Source of the DNA: Rhodospirillales bacterium
Lineage (GTDB): Bacteria; Pseudomonadota; Alphaproteobacteria; Rhodospirillales; Defluviicoccaceae
Length of the DNA: 64,000 bases
Assembly: GCA_016710335.1 (NCBI GenBank)
Contig: JADJXQ010000005.1
Location: 1-64,000 of the forward strand
Direction of reading: 5' to 3'
Of the stretch, positions 9,794 through 16,755 are shown in pieces. Made by a program: the position numbers and the translations under genes. A model generated the notes under the pieces. That model worked only from the letters and a program-made list of their open reading frames with translations. It was not told the DNA's origin and made no database searches. Numbering within the stretch: position 1 is the first letter of the stretch; each line of letters begins with the position of its first letter.

Positions 9794-9831
9794 CAGGAGC
9801 CGCCACGCAGCACACGGTTGCCGCCAGCTTT
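9794..9831 (-). repeat. Half of a second DGR template repeat
   Basis: Matches the 5' half of the intact template repeat (11288-11326), including GGCAACCGTGTGCTGCGTGG, and its upstream flank (VDKAGGN). It stops at the TGG codon exactly where the IS21 terminus begins at 9793. The adenine-rich half is gone, so it cannot serve as a template. Confidence 0.7.
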
Positions 9832-9855
9832 GTCGACCGACACCCCAGGCACACG

Positions 9856-10062
9856 CTACACGCTCGCGGAAGCCGGCTCAAGCGGCGCCCGACGCAGCTC
9901 CTCGCGCCGCCAGGCGGCGGCATCGGCGTGCAGGGTGATGGCGAGGGCAGAACGATCGAGCCCGGCAAGATAGAAGTTGGCGAAATTCTGGGAGGTCAGG
10001 GCGCCGATCGCCAATCCCTTGCCCGGCCGGTCGTGATGGGCGTCGATGATGCGGGCGATCAC
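9856..10062 (-). pseudogene. DGR reverse transcriptase remnant lacking the YMDD region
   Basis: The 68-residue frame joins IARIIDAHHDRPGKG-IGALTSQNFANFYLAGLDR to SALAITLHADAAAWRREELRRAPLEP. Both pieces are nearly identical to the intact RT at 11354-12373. About 100 residues between them, including YMDD, are deleted, and the N-terminal half and the HRDC gene are missing as well. It is the ruin of a second RT gene behind the second target, in the same order as in the complete cassette. Confidence 0.8.
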
Positions 10063-10157
10063 GTCGAGCAGCGGGCGTGCTGCTGGCGCTCCGCTCGCCT
10101 TGGCCGCGGGCGCGCCGGCGGGTCCCCCGCCTTGCTCCGGCCGCGGCCCCTTTGGCC

Positions 10158-10182
10158 CGGGCCTCCGGCCCGCCGGCCGGGC
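10158..10182. promoter_or_regulatory. Hairpin(s) just after variable repeat VR1
   Basis: CGGGCC-TCC-GGCCCG (10158-10172) and the overlapping GCCCG-CCGGC-CGGGC (10168-10182) can each form a GC-rich stem 15-40 bp past the 3' end of VR1. The same block follows VR2 but not the TR. In the Bordetella phage DGR a hairpin downstream of the VR promotes target recognition; a similar role here is inferred. Confidence 0.45.
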
Positions 10183-11046
10183 TCACGGCGCCTGAACTCG
10201 GGCACAGCGGAAGCCGTAGTCGTTGCTGCGGCTGCCCGGAACGGACGCGTTGCGGTACGCGGAGCGCACGAGCCGCGCGTCGCTGCCCCAGGAGCCGCCA
10301 CGCAGCACACGGGGGCCGCCAGCCTCCATGGGGCCGACCGGGTCAGTCATCGCGTCGGCGGCGTAGGTCCGCTTGCCATCGCGACACCATTCCCAGACGT
10401 TGCCGTGCATCTCGTAGAGACCCCACGGATTGGGGGAGAGACTCGCCACCGGAACCGTCTCCCGCCGGTAGAGTCCCTTCTCGCCACCGGCGTACGGATA
10501 GTTGCCGTCATAGTTGACCTGCTCCGGGGTGATCGTCTCGCCGAAGCTGAACGGCGTGGTGGTCCCGGCGCGGCAGGCATATTCCCACTGCGCCTCCGTC
10601 GGCAGCACGAGTTCGAGCCCGGGGAGCAGGGCGTTGATCCGCTCCAGGAACTGCTGCACGTCGTCCCAGCTCACAGAGTCGACCGGCCGGTCCGGCCCTT
10701 TGAAGTGACTCGGATTGTCGCCCATCACCGCCTGCCACAGCGCCTGCGTGCAGGGGGTGTCGAACAGCCAGAAGCCCTTCGAGATCGTCACCGCGTGCCG
10801 CGGGCCTTCGTCGGCGGAACGCTCCTTCTCCGTCTCCGGAGAGCCCATGAGAAACGTCGCCGGCTCGATCCAGCGCAGCCGCTGCACAACGGCCTCATCG
10901 CCGCTGGCCGAGATAACCTCGAGATCGGCCCACAGGCCATATTCGTCATCGCCCCAGGCGCTGGCGAAGGTTGGCGGGAACGGGTCCGGAATCAGTTGGG
11001 AGATGTCATCCGCAGGGGCGAGGCTGTCACTATCCAACGGCGCCAT
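10183..11046 (-). CDS. DGR target protein 1, FGE-sulfatase (C-type-lectin-like) fold with VR1
   Basis: A 287-residue protein (start MAPLDSDSLAP at 11046; an alternative start at 11091 adds 15 residues). After about 45 variable residues it is one FGE-sulfatase domain: LRWIEPATFLMGSPETEKERSADEGPRH, then PVDSVSWDDVQQFLERIN, LPTEAQWEYACRAGT, PNPWGLYEMHGNVWEWCRDG and RVLRGGSW. The last 45 residues are the variable repeat and end in GFRCARVQAP. FGE-fold proteins are a common DGR target class, in which the fold tolerates massive change at the ligand face. The domain is nearly identical in DNA to that of target 2, so this is a recent duplicate. It has no TIR/MoxR partner of its own and depends on the upstream RT and TR. 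Confidence 0.85.
   Translation of the reverse strand: MAPLDSDSLAPADDISQLIPDPFPPTFASAWGDDEYGLWADLEVISASGDEAVVQRLRWIEPATFLMGSPETEKERSADEGPRHAVTISKGFWLFDTPCTQALWQAVMGDNPSHFKGPDRPVDSVSWDDVQQFLERINALLPGLELVLPTEAQWEYACRAGTTTPFSFGETITPEQVNYDGNYPYAGGEKGLYRRETVPVASLSPNPWGLYEMHGNVWEWCRDGKRTYAADAMTDPVGPMEAGGPRVLRGGSWGSDARLVRSAYRNASVPGSRSNDYGFRCARVQAP
10197..10323 (-). repeat. DGR variable repeat VR1 (127 bp)
   Basis: Aligns without gaps to the TR at 11200-11326. Of the differences, 15 fall on template adenines (AAC codons become CCC, GGC, AGC, GAC, CTC, TCC, TAC; CAG becomes CGG). Only two bases, both in one codon (GGG to GTT), are not adenine sites. The 3' terminal block GGCTTCCGCTGTGCCCGAG is invariant and is the likely initiation-of-homing region. 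Confidence 0.9.
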
Positions 11047-11199
11047 CGCTCGGTCTCCCGCTCGGCCGGCCGGCGAGCGTTCGGCCGGCATCCGCCTTCA
11101 AGCCTACTGACACGCCGGCGACCCCTTCGTTTCGCCATCAAAAGCCGATGGCCGGGATGACGGTCTGTTCAGGAGCGGGCCCTCCAGCCCGGCCGTGAG

Positions 11200-11326
11200 C
11201 TCGGGCACAGCGGAAGCCGTTGTTGTTGTTGCGGTTGCCCGGCCCGTTCGCGTTGCGGTACGCGGAGCGCACGTTCTGCGCGTTGTTGTTCCAGGAGCCG
11301 CCACGCAGCACACGGTTGCCGCCAGC
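11200..11326 (-). repeat. DGR template repeat TR (127 bp)
   Basis: Lies 28 bp behind the RT stop. Read as protein it gives GGNRVLRGGSWNNNAQNV and later GNRNNNNGFRCAR, with 11 AAC (Asn) codons, the classic template design in which two adenines per codon are mutable. It is not part of an FGE gene. Both VRs are adenine-substituted versions of it. A transcript of this stretch, running on from the RT gene, would be the template for mutagenic cDNA. Confidence 0.92.
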
Positions 11327-11353
11327 TTTATCGACCGACGCCCCAGGCACACG

Positions 11354-12373
11354 CTACACGCTCGCGAAAGCCGGCTCAAGCGGCGCCCGACGCAGCTCCT
11401 CGCGCCGCCAGGCGGCGGCATCGGCGTGCAGGGTGATGGCGAGTGCAGAACAATAGCCTGCCTGCAGCGCCGGCGCGCCGATCTCGCCCTCGGCGAAGGC
11501 GCGCTCCCACTTGCGGCGGCATTGGGCATAGCGCCGCTTGCGCCGACGCGACAGCAGCAACGCGCCCGGTAGAATGCGGAAGCCGCAGAAGGAGAGCCCA
11601 CCGGCGCTGCGGCCGATCTGCACCGGCTGCTTGACGTCGAGGAGAAGGTCGTCGCGGACGAACGCTCCGGCGGTCTTGAGCGTCGCGCGCACGGCCTCGC
11701 GGCTGTCGGTCCACCAGGCCACATCGTCCATGTAGCGGACCATGCCGCCGACGCCGCAGCCCTCCAGCAGCAGCCGGTCGAGCCCGGCAAGATAGAAGTT
11801 GGCGAAATGCTGGGAGGTCAGTGCGCCGATCGGCAATCCCTTCCCCGGCCGGTCGTGATGGGCGTCGATGATGCGGGCGATCAGGTCGAGCAGCGGCCGA
11901 TCCTTGAACTTGCGGCGGAGCATCGCGTTCAACACGGGATGATCGATGCTGGCGAAGTAGGCGCGGATGTCGATCTTGGCGTACCAGGGAAAGCGGCGGG
12001 CGTGCTGCTGGCAGCGGCGGACGGCGGCCAGCGCGCCCTTGGCCCGCCGGCAGGCGTAGGTATCGAATACCAGGGCGCGGTCGAGCACCGGGCCCGCATG
12101 AGCCATCAGCGCGTGATGAAGCACCCGCTCGCGGAAGGCCGGCGCGTGGATCAGCCTCGGTTTCGGATCATGGATGCGGAACGCCCGCATCTCGCCCAAC
12201 TGGACAGTGCCGTCGAGGATCTCGCCTCGCAGGCAAGCCAACTCCCGGTCCAGATTGGCGCGGAAGGCGGCAACATCGGCGCGCGCCGCCTTGCCGCGGC
12301 TCGCCTGCCAGAACGCCGCAGCAAGGTTATGCGCGTCTGCGACGTCGGCAAGGCTGACGGCGCTGCGTCTCAT
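11354..12373 (-). CDS. DGR reverse transcriptase
   Basis: A 339-residue reverse transcriptase. Visible are the finger region (KPRLIHAPAFRERVLHHALM, about 71-90), motif A with the first catalytic Asp (WYAKIDIRAYFASID, D136), the DGR-specific IGALTSQ at 182-188 (where retroviral and intron RTs have QGxxxSP), and the catalytic YMDD at 214-217. It then has a basic thumb (SRRRKRRYAQCRRKWERAF). DGR RTs of this kind copy the TR with adenine-specific errors. The ATG overlaps the HRDC stop by 4 bp (ATGA), so the two are translationally coupled, and the TR follows 28 bp after the stop. All key residues are present, so it looks functional. Confidence 0.93.
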   Translation of the reverse strand: MRRSAVSLADVADAHNLAAAFWQASRGKAARADVAAFRANLDRELACLRGEILDGTVQLGEMRAFRIHDPKPRLIHAPAFRERVLHHALMAHAGPVLDRALVFDTYACRRAKGALAAVRRCQQHARRFPWYAKIDIRAYFASIDHPVLNAMLRRKFKDRPLLDLIARIIDAHHDRPGKGLPIGALTSQHFANFYLAGLDRLLLEGCGVGGMVRYMDDVAWWTDSREAVRATLKTAGAFVRDDLLLDVKQPVQIGRSAGGLSFCGFRILPGALLLSRRRKRRYAQCRRKWERAFAEGEIGAPALQAGYCSALAITLHADAAAWRREELRRAPLEPAFASV

Positions 12374-12813
12374 CCGGTTTCGCCATCACCGGCGTCGGCG
12401 GCGGGCTCGGCTTTCAGGATCGCAAGGAAATCCGTGCCGTACTTCTCGACGCGCGCCGCGCCGACGCCGTCGATCTCGCGCAGCGCGCCCGCGGTGCGGA
12501 CATGGCGGCGGACCATCTCCGCCAACTGCTCGTTGGTGAACAATGCGTAGGCCGGCACGCCTTCCTGATCGGCGAGCGTCTTGCGCAACTCACGCAGCTT
12601 GACGAAGACAGAGAAATCCGCCTCGGTAAGCACCTCGCGGTAGTCGATCCGGCCGCGCCGGCCCGGTGGCGGGCGGTTTGCGGACTGAACATAGGTGATA
12701 CACAGCGCCCAGGCGCTGTTCGCTCCGTCTTGGACGAACTGCCGGTCGATGGCGACGATGCGATGGGCGCCGAGGAAGCGATTGACCTCCTCGGCCACCT
12801 CGTCTGCGTCCAA
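12370..12813 (-). CDS. DGR accessory protein with HRDC domain
   Basis: 147 residues from the TTG at 12813. The C-terminal half is an HRDC domain (FVKLRELRKTLADQEGVPAYALFTNEQLAEMVRRHVRTAGALREIDGVGAARVEKYGTDFL). The N-terminal part (NRFLGAHRIVAIDRQFVQDGANSAWALCITYV) is the small domain that precedes it in DGR-linked HRDC proteins. HRDC domains bind nucleic acid, and this class replaces Avd in some DGRs. The frame stays open upstream without ATG/GTG. The conserved-looking text (IFLRFFNVPAL) begins at an ATT (12843) or CTG (12837), preceded by GGAG at 12852-12855, so the true start may be non-canonical. Stop overlaps the RT start. Confidence 0.8.
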   Translation of the reverse strand: MDADEVAEEVNRFLGAHRIVAIDRQFVQDGANSAWALCITYVQSANRPPPGRRGRIDYREVLTEADFSVFVKLRELRKTLADQEGVPAYALFTNEQLAEMVRRHVRTAGALREIDGVGAARVEKYGTDFLAILKAEPAADAGDGETG

Positions 12814-12862
12814 AGCAGGAACATTGAAAAATCGCAGAAAAATGAGGCTCGCTCCGCTCGCT

Positions 12863-15790
12863 TCAAGCCACGGTCACGCCGGCGGGTCCCCCGCCTTGCT
12901 CCGACCGCGGCTTGTCCTTTTTTTCCGGGCCTCCGGCCCGCCGGCCGGGCTCACGGCGCTCCTGAACTCGGGCACAGCGGAAGCCGTAGATGCTGATGCG
13001 GAAGCCCGGATCGTCCGCGATGCGGTACGCGGAGCGCACGCCCTGCGCGCTGGAGTCCCAGGAGCCGCCACGCAGCACACGGGGGCCGCCAGCCTCCATC
13101 GGGCCGACCGGATCAGTCAACGCGTCGGCGGCGTAGGTCCGCTTGCCATCGCGACACCACTCCCACACGTTGCCGTGCATCTCGTAGAGACCCCACGGAT
13201 TGGGGGAGAGACTCGCCACCGGAACCGTCTCCTCCCGGTAAAGGCCCTTCTCGCCGCCGGCGTACGGATGGTTGCCGTCATAGTTGACCTGCTCCGGGGT
13301 GATCGTCTCGCCGAAGCTGAACGGCGTGGTGGTCCCGGCGCGGCAGGCATATTCCCACTGCGCCTCCGTCGGCAGCACGAGTTCGAGCCCGGGGAGCAGG
13401 GCGTTGATCCGCTTCAGGAACTGCTGCACGTCGTTCCAGCTCACAGAGTCGACCGGCCGGTCCGGCCCTTTGAAGTGACCCGGATTGTCGCCCATCACCG
13501 CCTGCCACAGCGCCTGCGTGCAGGCGGTGTCGAACACCCAGAACCCGCTGGAGATCGTCACCGCGTGCTGCGGGCCTTCGTCAGCATAACGCTCCTTCTC
13601 AGTCTCCGGAGAGCCCATGACAAACGTCCCCGGCTCGATCCAGCGCAGCCGCTGGGTGGCGCTGCCGTGCCTCGTCTCGATGGTCAGGTCCGCGAACACG
13701 CCGAAGCGGGCGTCGAGGCCGAAGGCGAGCGCGCCTTGCGAATCGGGGTGGGGCGCCGCGTCTGCCGCCAGTGCCCAGCGGGCCGGCGCGTCGACCTCAG
13801 CGATCGGTGCTGCGCGCAATTCATCGCCGCTCCAGTGCTTCTCCCATGAGCCGAAGGGCGCGCCGCGGACAAACAACCCGTTGCGATCGCAGCCCCAGGC
13901 GCGGGCGCCCTGCGGCCGGCGGACCGGTGCGACGACGACCGACTCGCGCGCGGTTTCGAGGTGAAGCCCGATCGCCTCCCGGAGGGGAGCAAGGCGCGCC
14001 GGCAAGGCTTCGGCCGACAACCAGCGCGAATGACCGCCGCCCGCCGAGTAGCGGACGCCGCCGGCATCCAGGGTCAGCGGCTCGCCGAGCGGGCTCTGGC
14101 GCGGGCCGGCGGGCTCGCTCTGGAGCACGAGAGCGGCTGTCGCCGCGTCGTGGACCAGCCAGCACGAGACCGCGGGCTCGCCGGTGTCGAACAGGCGCGC
14201 CAGCACGGCAGGGTCGGCGTGCTCGGGGATGACGGCGTCGGCGCCCTGCGCGCGCACCTGCGGGGCGAGCAGACGGTGCAGGTCATCACCGAAGCGCTGC
14301 CACATCCGGCCATCGGCGCGCTGGACGATGCCGTGGGCGACGCTCCACCAGTTGGCGGACTCACCCGGCTCGCTCAGCGTCGCGACGAGGCGGCACATGA
14401 ATTCCCGCGCCTGTTCGATCCGCTGCGCCGCGCCGGAAGAGTGGGCGACCGCTTCGTCTCCGACCTGTGCCGCCCACAACAACGTTTCCTCATGATTTAG
14501 CGCGGCGCGGAGGTGGGCGTGGTGCTTCGCGCGCCGGCGGTCGAGTTCGGCGTGCAAGTCCTTGAGCCGGTCCGCGAAGTGGCGGAGATGGGTCTCGCGC
14601 GATTGCGTGCGGATACTGGCGGTGTGCACGGCGTCCACGTCCGCATGGCACCACACGGCCCCCTCGAGCCCGGCGTTGAGCGGCGCCTTCGGAGTGAGCC
14701 GGCGCAGGGCGCGCAGCAGCGGCGGGTCGACCCGCCGGGTGGCTGCAACCATGGCGAGGAGATCGTCGAGGCCGTCGGGCTGCGGGGCCGCCGTGCCGTG
14801 GGCGCGGGTCGGCCGCGGCCGGGCATCGGGGCTCCAGCGGAGGATCTGCAGGGATGGCGGGACCGGTTCGCCCAACTGGCCGGCACCCAGCGGCGCCAGT
14901 GCCAGCGGCCGGACCTGGGCGCGGACCAGGTCCGTGACGAAGGCGGCCCAGGCCTGCGCCGCTGCGGACTGCGGGCCGAGCAGCATGCCGAGATCGCTGA
15001 CGATCAGCACCGGTGTTGCGGCCGGCGGCATCAGCCAGGCGTGTTCAGCCGGCAACGCCTCGGCGGCCTGCCTGCCCTGGTGCGCGAGCCAGTCACTCCA
15101 CGGTCCGAAGGGGCCATGGTTGATGATGCGGAGCGACACCCCGGAGCGGCCGACCTGGCGAAGGAGCCGCTGGGCGAGCTGATGCATGTCCCAGCGGTAG
15201 GGCCAGAGCCGCGGGCAGAAATCGAGCAGGACGATGAGGTCGGGGTGCCAGCGGCGGAAGATGCGGCGCGGCAGGCGGCGCGGCAGTTGGCCAGCGGCGA
15301 GCAACTCCGTCATGCGGTCGACATCGAGCGGGCCGAGACGGGTTGCGCCGAGCAGACGGCGGAGCGCGGGCAGGAGGCGCGGCGATGGCACCAGGTCCTC
15401 GAACGCAATGAGCCGATGGTCCGACGGCGCGCACGCTGCCGCCTCGTCGATCGGCGCGGCGCTGGCGAAGGCCTGCTCGGTTACGGAGTCGCGCTCCGGC
15501 GGCGGGCGCGTTTCGCGGTGGACAACGGCGGGCAGGAAGGCCAGGCGCAGCGGTTCCTTCCGCTTCGGCGCGGCCTCGGCCTTAGGCGCCGGCTTGACAA
15601 CGGCGCCGACGCCGGTCGGCCGTTGCGGCGGCGGTGCGGGGCGTCGTTCGTAGCAGAGCAAGCCGGTCGCGTCGACGTCGAGCACCAGGGCGACTTGCTG
15701 ATCCTCGACGCGCGGGGCTGCCGCCAACAGGCGCAGGAGATCGGCGCGACAGGTGGCGCCCCGCGCCCCGGCAGCCTCGGCGCCGCTCAC
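12863..15790 (-). CDS. DGR target protein 2: vWA-like region plus FGE-sulfatase domain with VR2
   Basis: A 975-residue protein. The GTG at 15790 is chosen because it overlaps the MoxR stop (GTGA); the open frame further upstream is only the shadow of MoxR. Residues 1-125 are Pro/Arg-rich. About 180-300 look like a degenerate von Willebrand A fold (DLIVLLDFCPRLWPY, then VLIVSDLGML) without a proper DxSxS MIDAS, similar to SAV_2336-type proteins. The middle is a long helical region. About 715-940 is an FGE-sulfatase domain (WIEPGTFVMGSPETEKERY, PTEAQWEYACRAGT, GLYEMHGNVWEWCRDG) ending in VR2 (about 899-941), plus a 34-residue charged tail. MoxR ATPases commonly act on vWA proteins, so this is probably a MoxR-remodelled sensor with a hypervariable binding face. 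Confidence 0.8.
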   Translation of the reverse strand: MSGAEAAGARGATCRADLLRLLAAAPRVEDQQVALVLDVDATGLLCYERRPAPPPQRPTGVGAVVKPAPKAEAAPKRKEPLRLAFLPAVVHRETRPPPERDSVTEQAFASAAPIDEAAACAPSDHRLIAFEDLVPSPRLLPALRRLLGATRLGPLDVDRMTELLAAGQLPRRLPRRIFRRWHPDLIVLLDFCPRLWPYRWDMHQLAQRLLRQVGRSGVSLRIINHGPFGPWSDWLAHQGRQAAEALPAEHAWLMPPAATPVLIVSDLGMLLGPQSAAAQAWAAFVTDLVRAQVRPLALAPLGAGQLGEPVPPSLQILRWSPDARPRPTRAHGTAAPQPDGLDDLLAMVAATRRVDPPLLRALRRLTPKAPLNAGLEGAVWCHADVDAVHTASIRTQSRETHLRHFADRLKDLHAELDRRRAKHHAHLRAALNHEETLLWAAQVGDEAVAHSSGAAQRIEQAREFMCRLVATLSEPGESANWWSVAHGIVQRADGRMWQRFGDDLHRLLAPQVRAQGADAVIPEHADPAVLARLFDTGEPAVSCWLVHDAATAALVLQSEPAGPRQSPLGEPLTLDAGGVRYSAGGGHSRWLSAEALPARLAPLREAIGLHLETARESVVVAPVRRPQGARAWGCDRNGLFVRGAPFGSWEKHWSGDELRAAPIAEVDAPARWALAADAAPHPDSQGALAFGLDARFGVFADLTIETRHGSATQRLRWIEPGTFVMGSPETEKERYADEGPQHAVTISSGFWVFDTACTQALWQAVMGDNPGHFKGPDRPVDSVSWNDVQQFLKRINALLPGLELVLPTEAQWEYACRAGTTTPFSFGETITPEQVNYDGNHPYAGGEKGLYREETVPVASLSPNPWGLYEMHGNVWEWCRDGKRTYAADALTDPVGPMEAGGPRVLRGGSWDSSAQGVRSAYRIADDPGFRISIYGFRCARVQERREPGRRAGGPEKKDKPRSEQGGGPAGVTVA
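12926..12950. promoter_or_regulatory. Hairpin(s) just after variable repeat VR2
   Basis: Same sequence as behind VR1: CGGGCC-TCC-GGCCCG at 12926-12940, overlapping GCCCG-CCGGC-CGGGC. On the coding strand it sits 17-41 bp past the VR2 3' end, inside the last codons of the gene. Likely part of the homing target. Confidence 0.45.
12967..13093 (-). repeat. DGR variable repeat VR2 (127 bp)
   Basis: Gapless alignment to the TR. There are 16 substitutions at template adenines (AAC codons read CCC, GAC, TCC, AGC, GGC, ATC, TTC, TAC) and only two non-adenine changes, both in the codon GGG to GAT, the codon that also differs in VR1. The resulting peptide is GGSWDSSAQGVRSAYRIAD. Different from VR1 at nearly every variable codon. 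Confidence 0.9.
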
Positions 15791-16755
15791 GGACTCGCGC
15801 TTCCGTCCTCCGCAGGCAGCGGCTTGGCCGGACGGTCCTGCGGCTGATCGGCATTCTTCACCAGCGCATAGACGCTCAGGCGCTGCAGCCAGTCGAGTTG
15901 CGCCGCCGATCGTTCCTTCTCCGGCAGGCCTCGCGTCAATCCGTCGAGGGCGGTGAGCAGGTCGATGTACTCGGCGAGCCCGACGGGTGGATAGCCGCGG
16001 CTGACCGCGACCTCGCGGTCGTCGGCCACCTGGTTCGCGGCGTGGCGGCGGGCGTCGTCGGCGACGTCGAGATTGCGGTGGACGCGGCCGCGGGCGATCA
16101 GCCAGTCGACGAACGCGGACTTCTCCTTCGGCGGGTTGAGGTTCAGCACGACACAGCGGCGGACGAAGGCCGGCGGCAGCTCCCGTTCCTCGTTTGTGGT
16201 GATGATGACGAGGGGCAGCCGGCCGGCCTCGGCGCGAACGACGCGGTGTTGCAACGGCGGGACGGTAAAGCTGCGGTTGCCGAGCACTTCGAGCAGGGCG
16301 TTCGGCACTTCCGCGTCGGCCTTGTCGATCTCGTCGATGAGCAGCACGGGGGTGTGGCCGGGAGCCCCGCCTTGCGCGAACGCCTCCCAAAGGCGGCCGC
16401 GCTTCACATACTTTTCGTTGCTGACGTCGAGCTGGCGTAGTTGCGCGTCGGCCAGCCGCTCGACGGAATCGACCCGGTAGAGCAGTTCGAGCGCCTCGAA
16501 GCGCGGATGGATGACCTCGACCAGCGGCTGTGGCGAGCCGAGATGGTCGGCCGCGGCGCGGGCGATCTGGCTCTTGCCGCTGCCGGCCTCGCCGCGCACC
16601 AGGAGCGGCCTGCGGGCGGCCCAGGCGAGGATCAGCGCGTCGATCTCGGGCTGACTCCACAAATGGCCGGCGGCGGTGTAGCGGTCGCTGGCCGTGAGGT
16701 ACCGGTCGGCGCCGGCTTCGAGCGTGACGAAGGGGTTGTCGGAGCGCTGGGTCAT
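15787..16755 (-). CDS. MoxR-like AAA+ ATPase
   Basis: A 322-residue AAA+ protein. It has Walker A GEAGSGKS (55-62), Walker B VLLIDEID (137-144), sensor-1-like LPLVIITTNEERELPPAFVRRC, and a helical lid. MoxR-type ATPases act as chaperones that load or remodel vWA-domain partners. Its ATG overlaps the TIR gene stop (ATGA), and its stop overlaps the target-2 GTG, so TIR, MoxR and target 2 are made together. The combination matches the NTP-dependent, MoxR/vWA type of bacterial conflict systems described from comparative genomics. No frame damage. Confidence 0.88.
   Translation of the reverse strand: MTQRSDNPFVTLEAGADRYLTASDRYTAAGHLWSQPEIDALILAWAARRPLLVRGEAGSGKSQIARAAADHLGSPQPLVEVIHPRFEALELLYRVDSVERLADAQLRQLDVSNEKYVKRGRLWEAFAQGGAPGHTPVLLIDEIDKADAEVPNALLEVLGNRSFTVPPLQHRVVRAEAGRLPLVIITTNEERELPPAFVRRCVVLNLNPPKEKSAFVDWLIARGRVHRNLDVADDARRHAANQVADDREVAVSRGYPPVGLAEYIDLLTALDGLTRGLPEKERSAAQLDWLQRLSVYALVKNADQPQDRPAKPLPAEDGSASP

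Noticed and set aside
11138..11350. 70-residue frame across the template repeat (GGSWNNNAQNV...)
   Set aside because: It is the template repeat itself read as protein. It lacks the rest of an FGE domain and is explained by its role as template.
15790..16660. N-terminal 290 residues of the 1265-residue open frame ending at 12863
   Set aside because: They are the Arg/Pro-rich shadow of the MoxR gene in another frame; the GTG overlapping the MoxR stop (15790) gives a normal protein.
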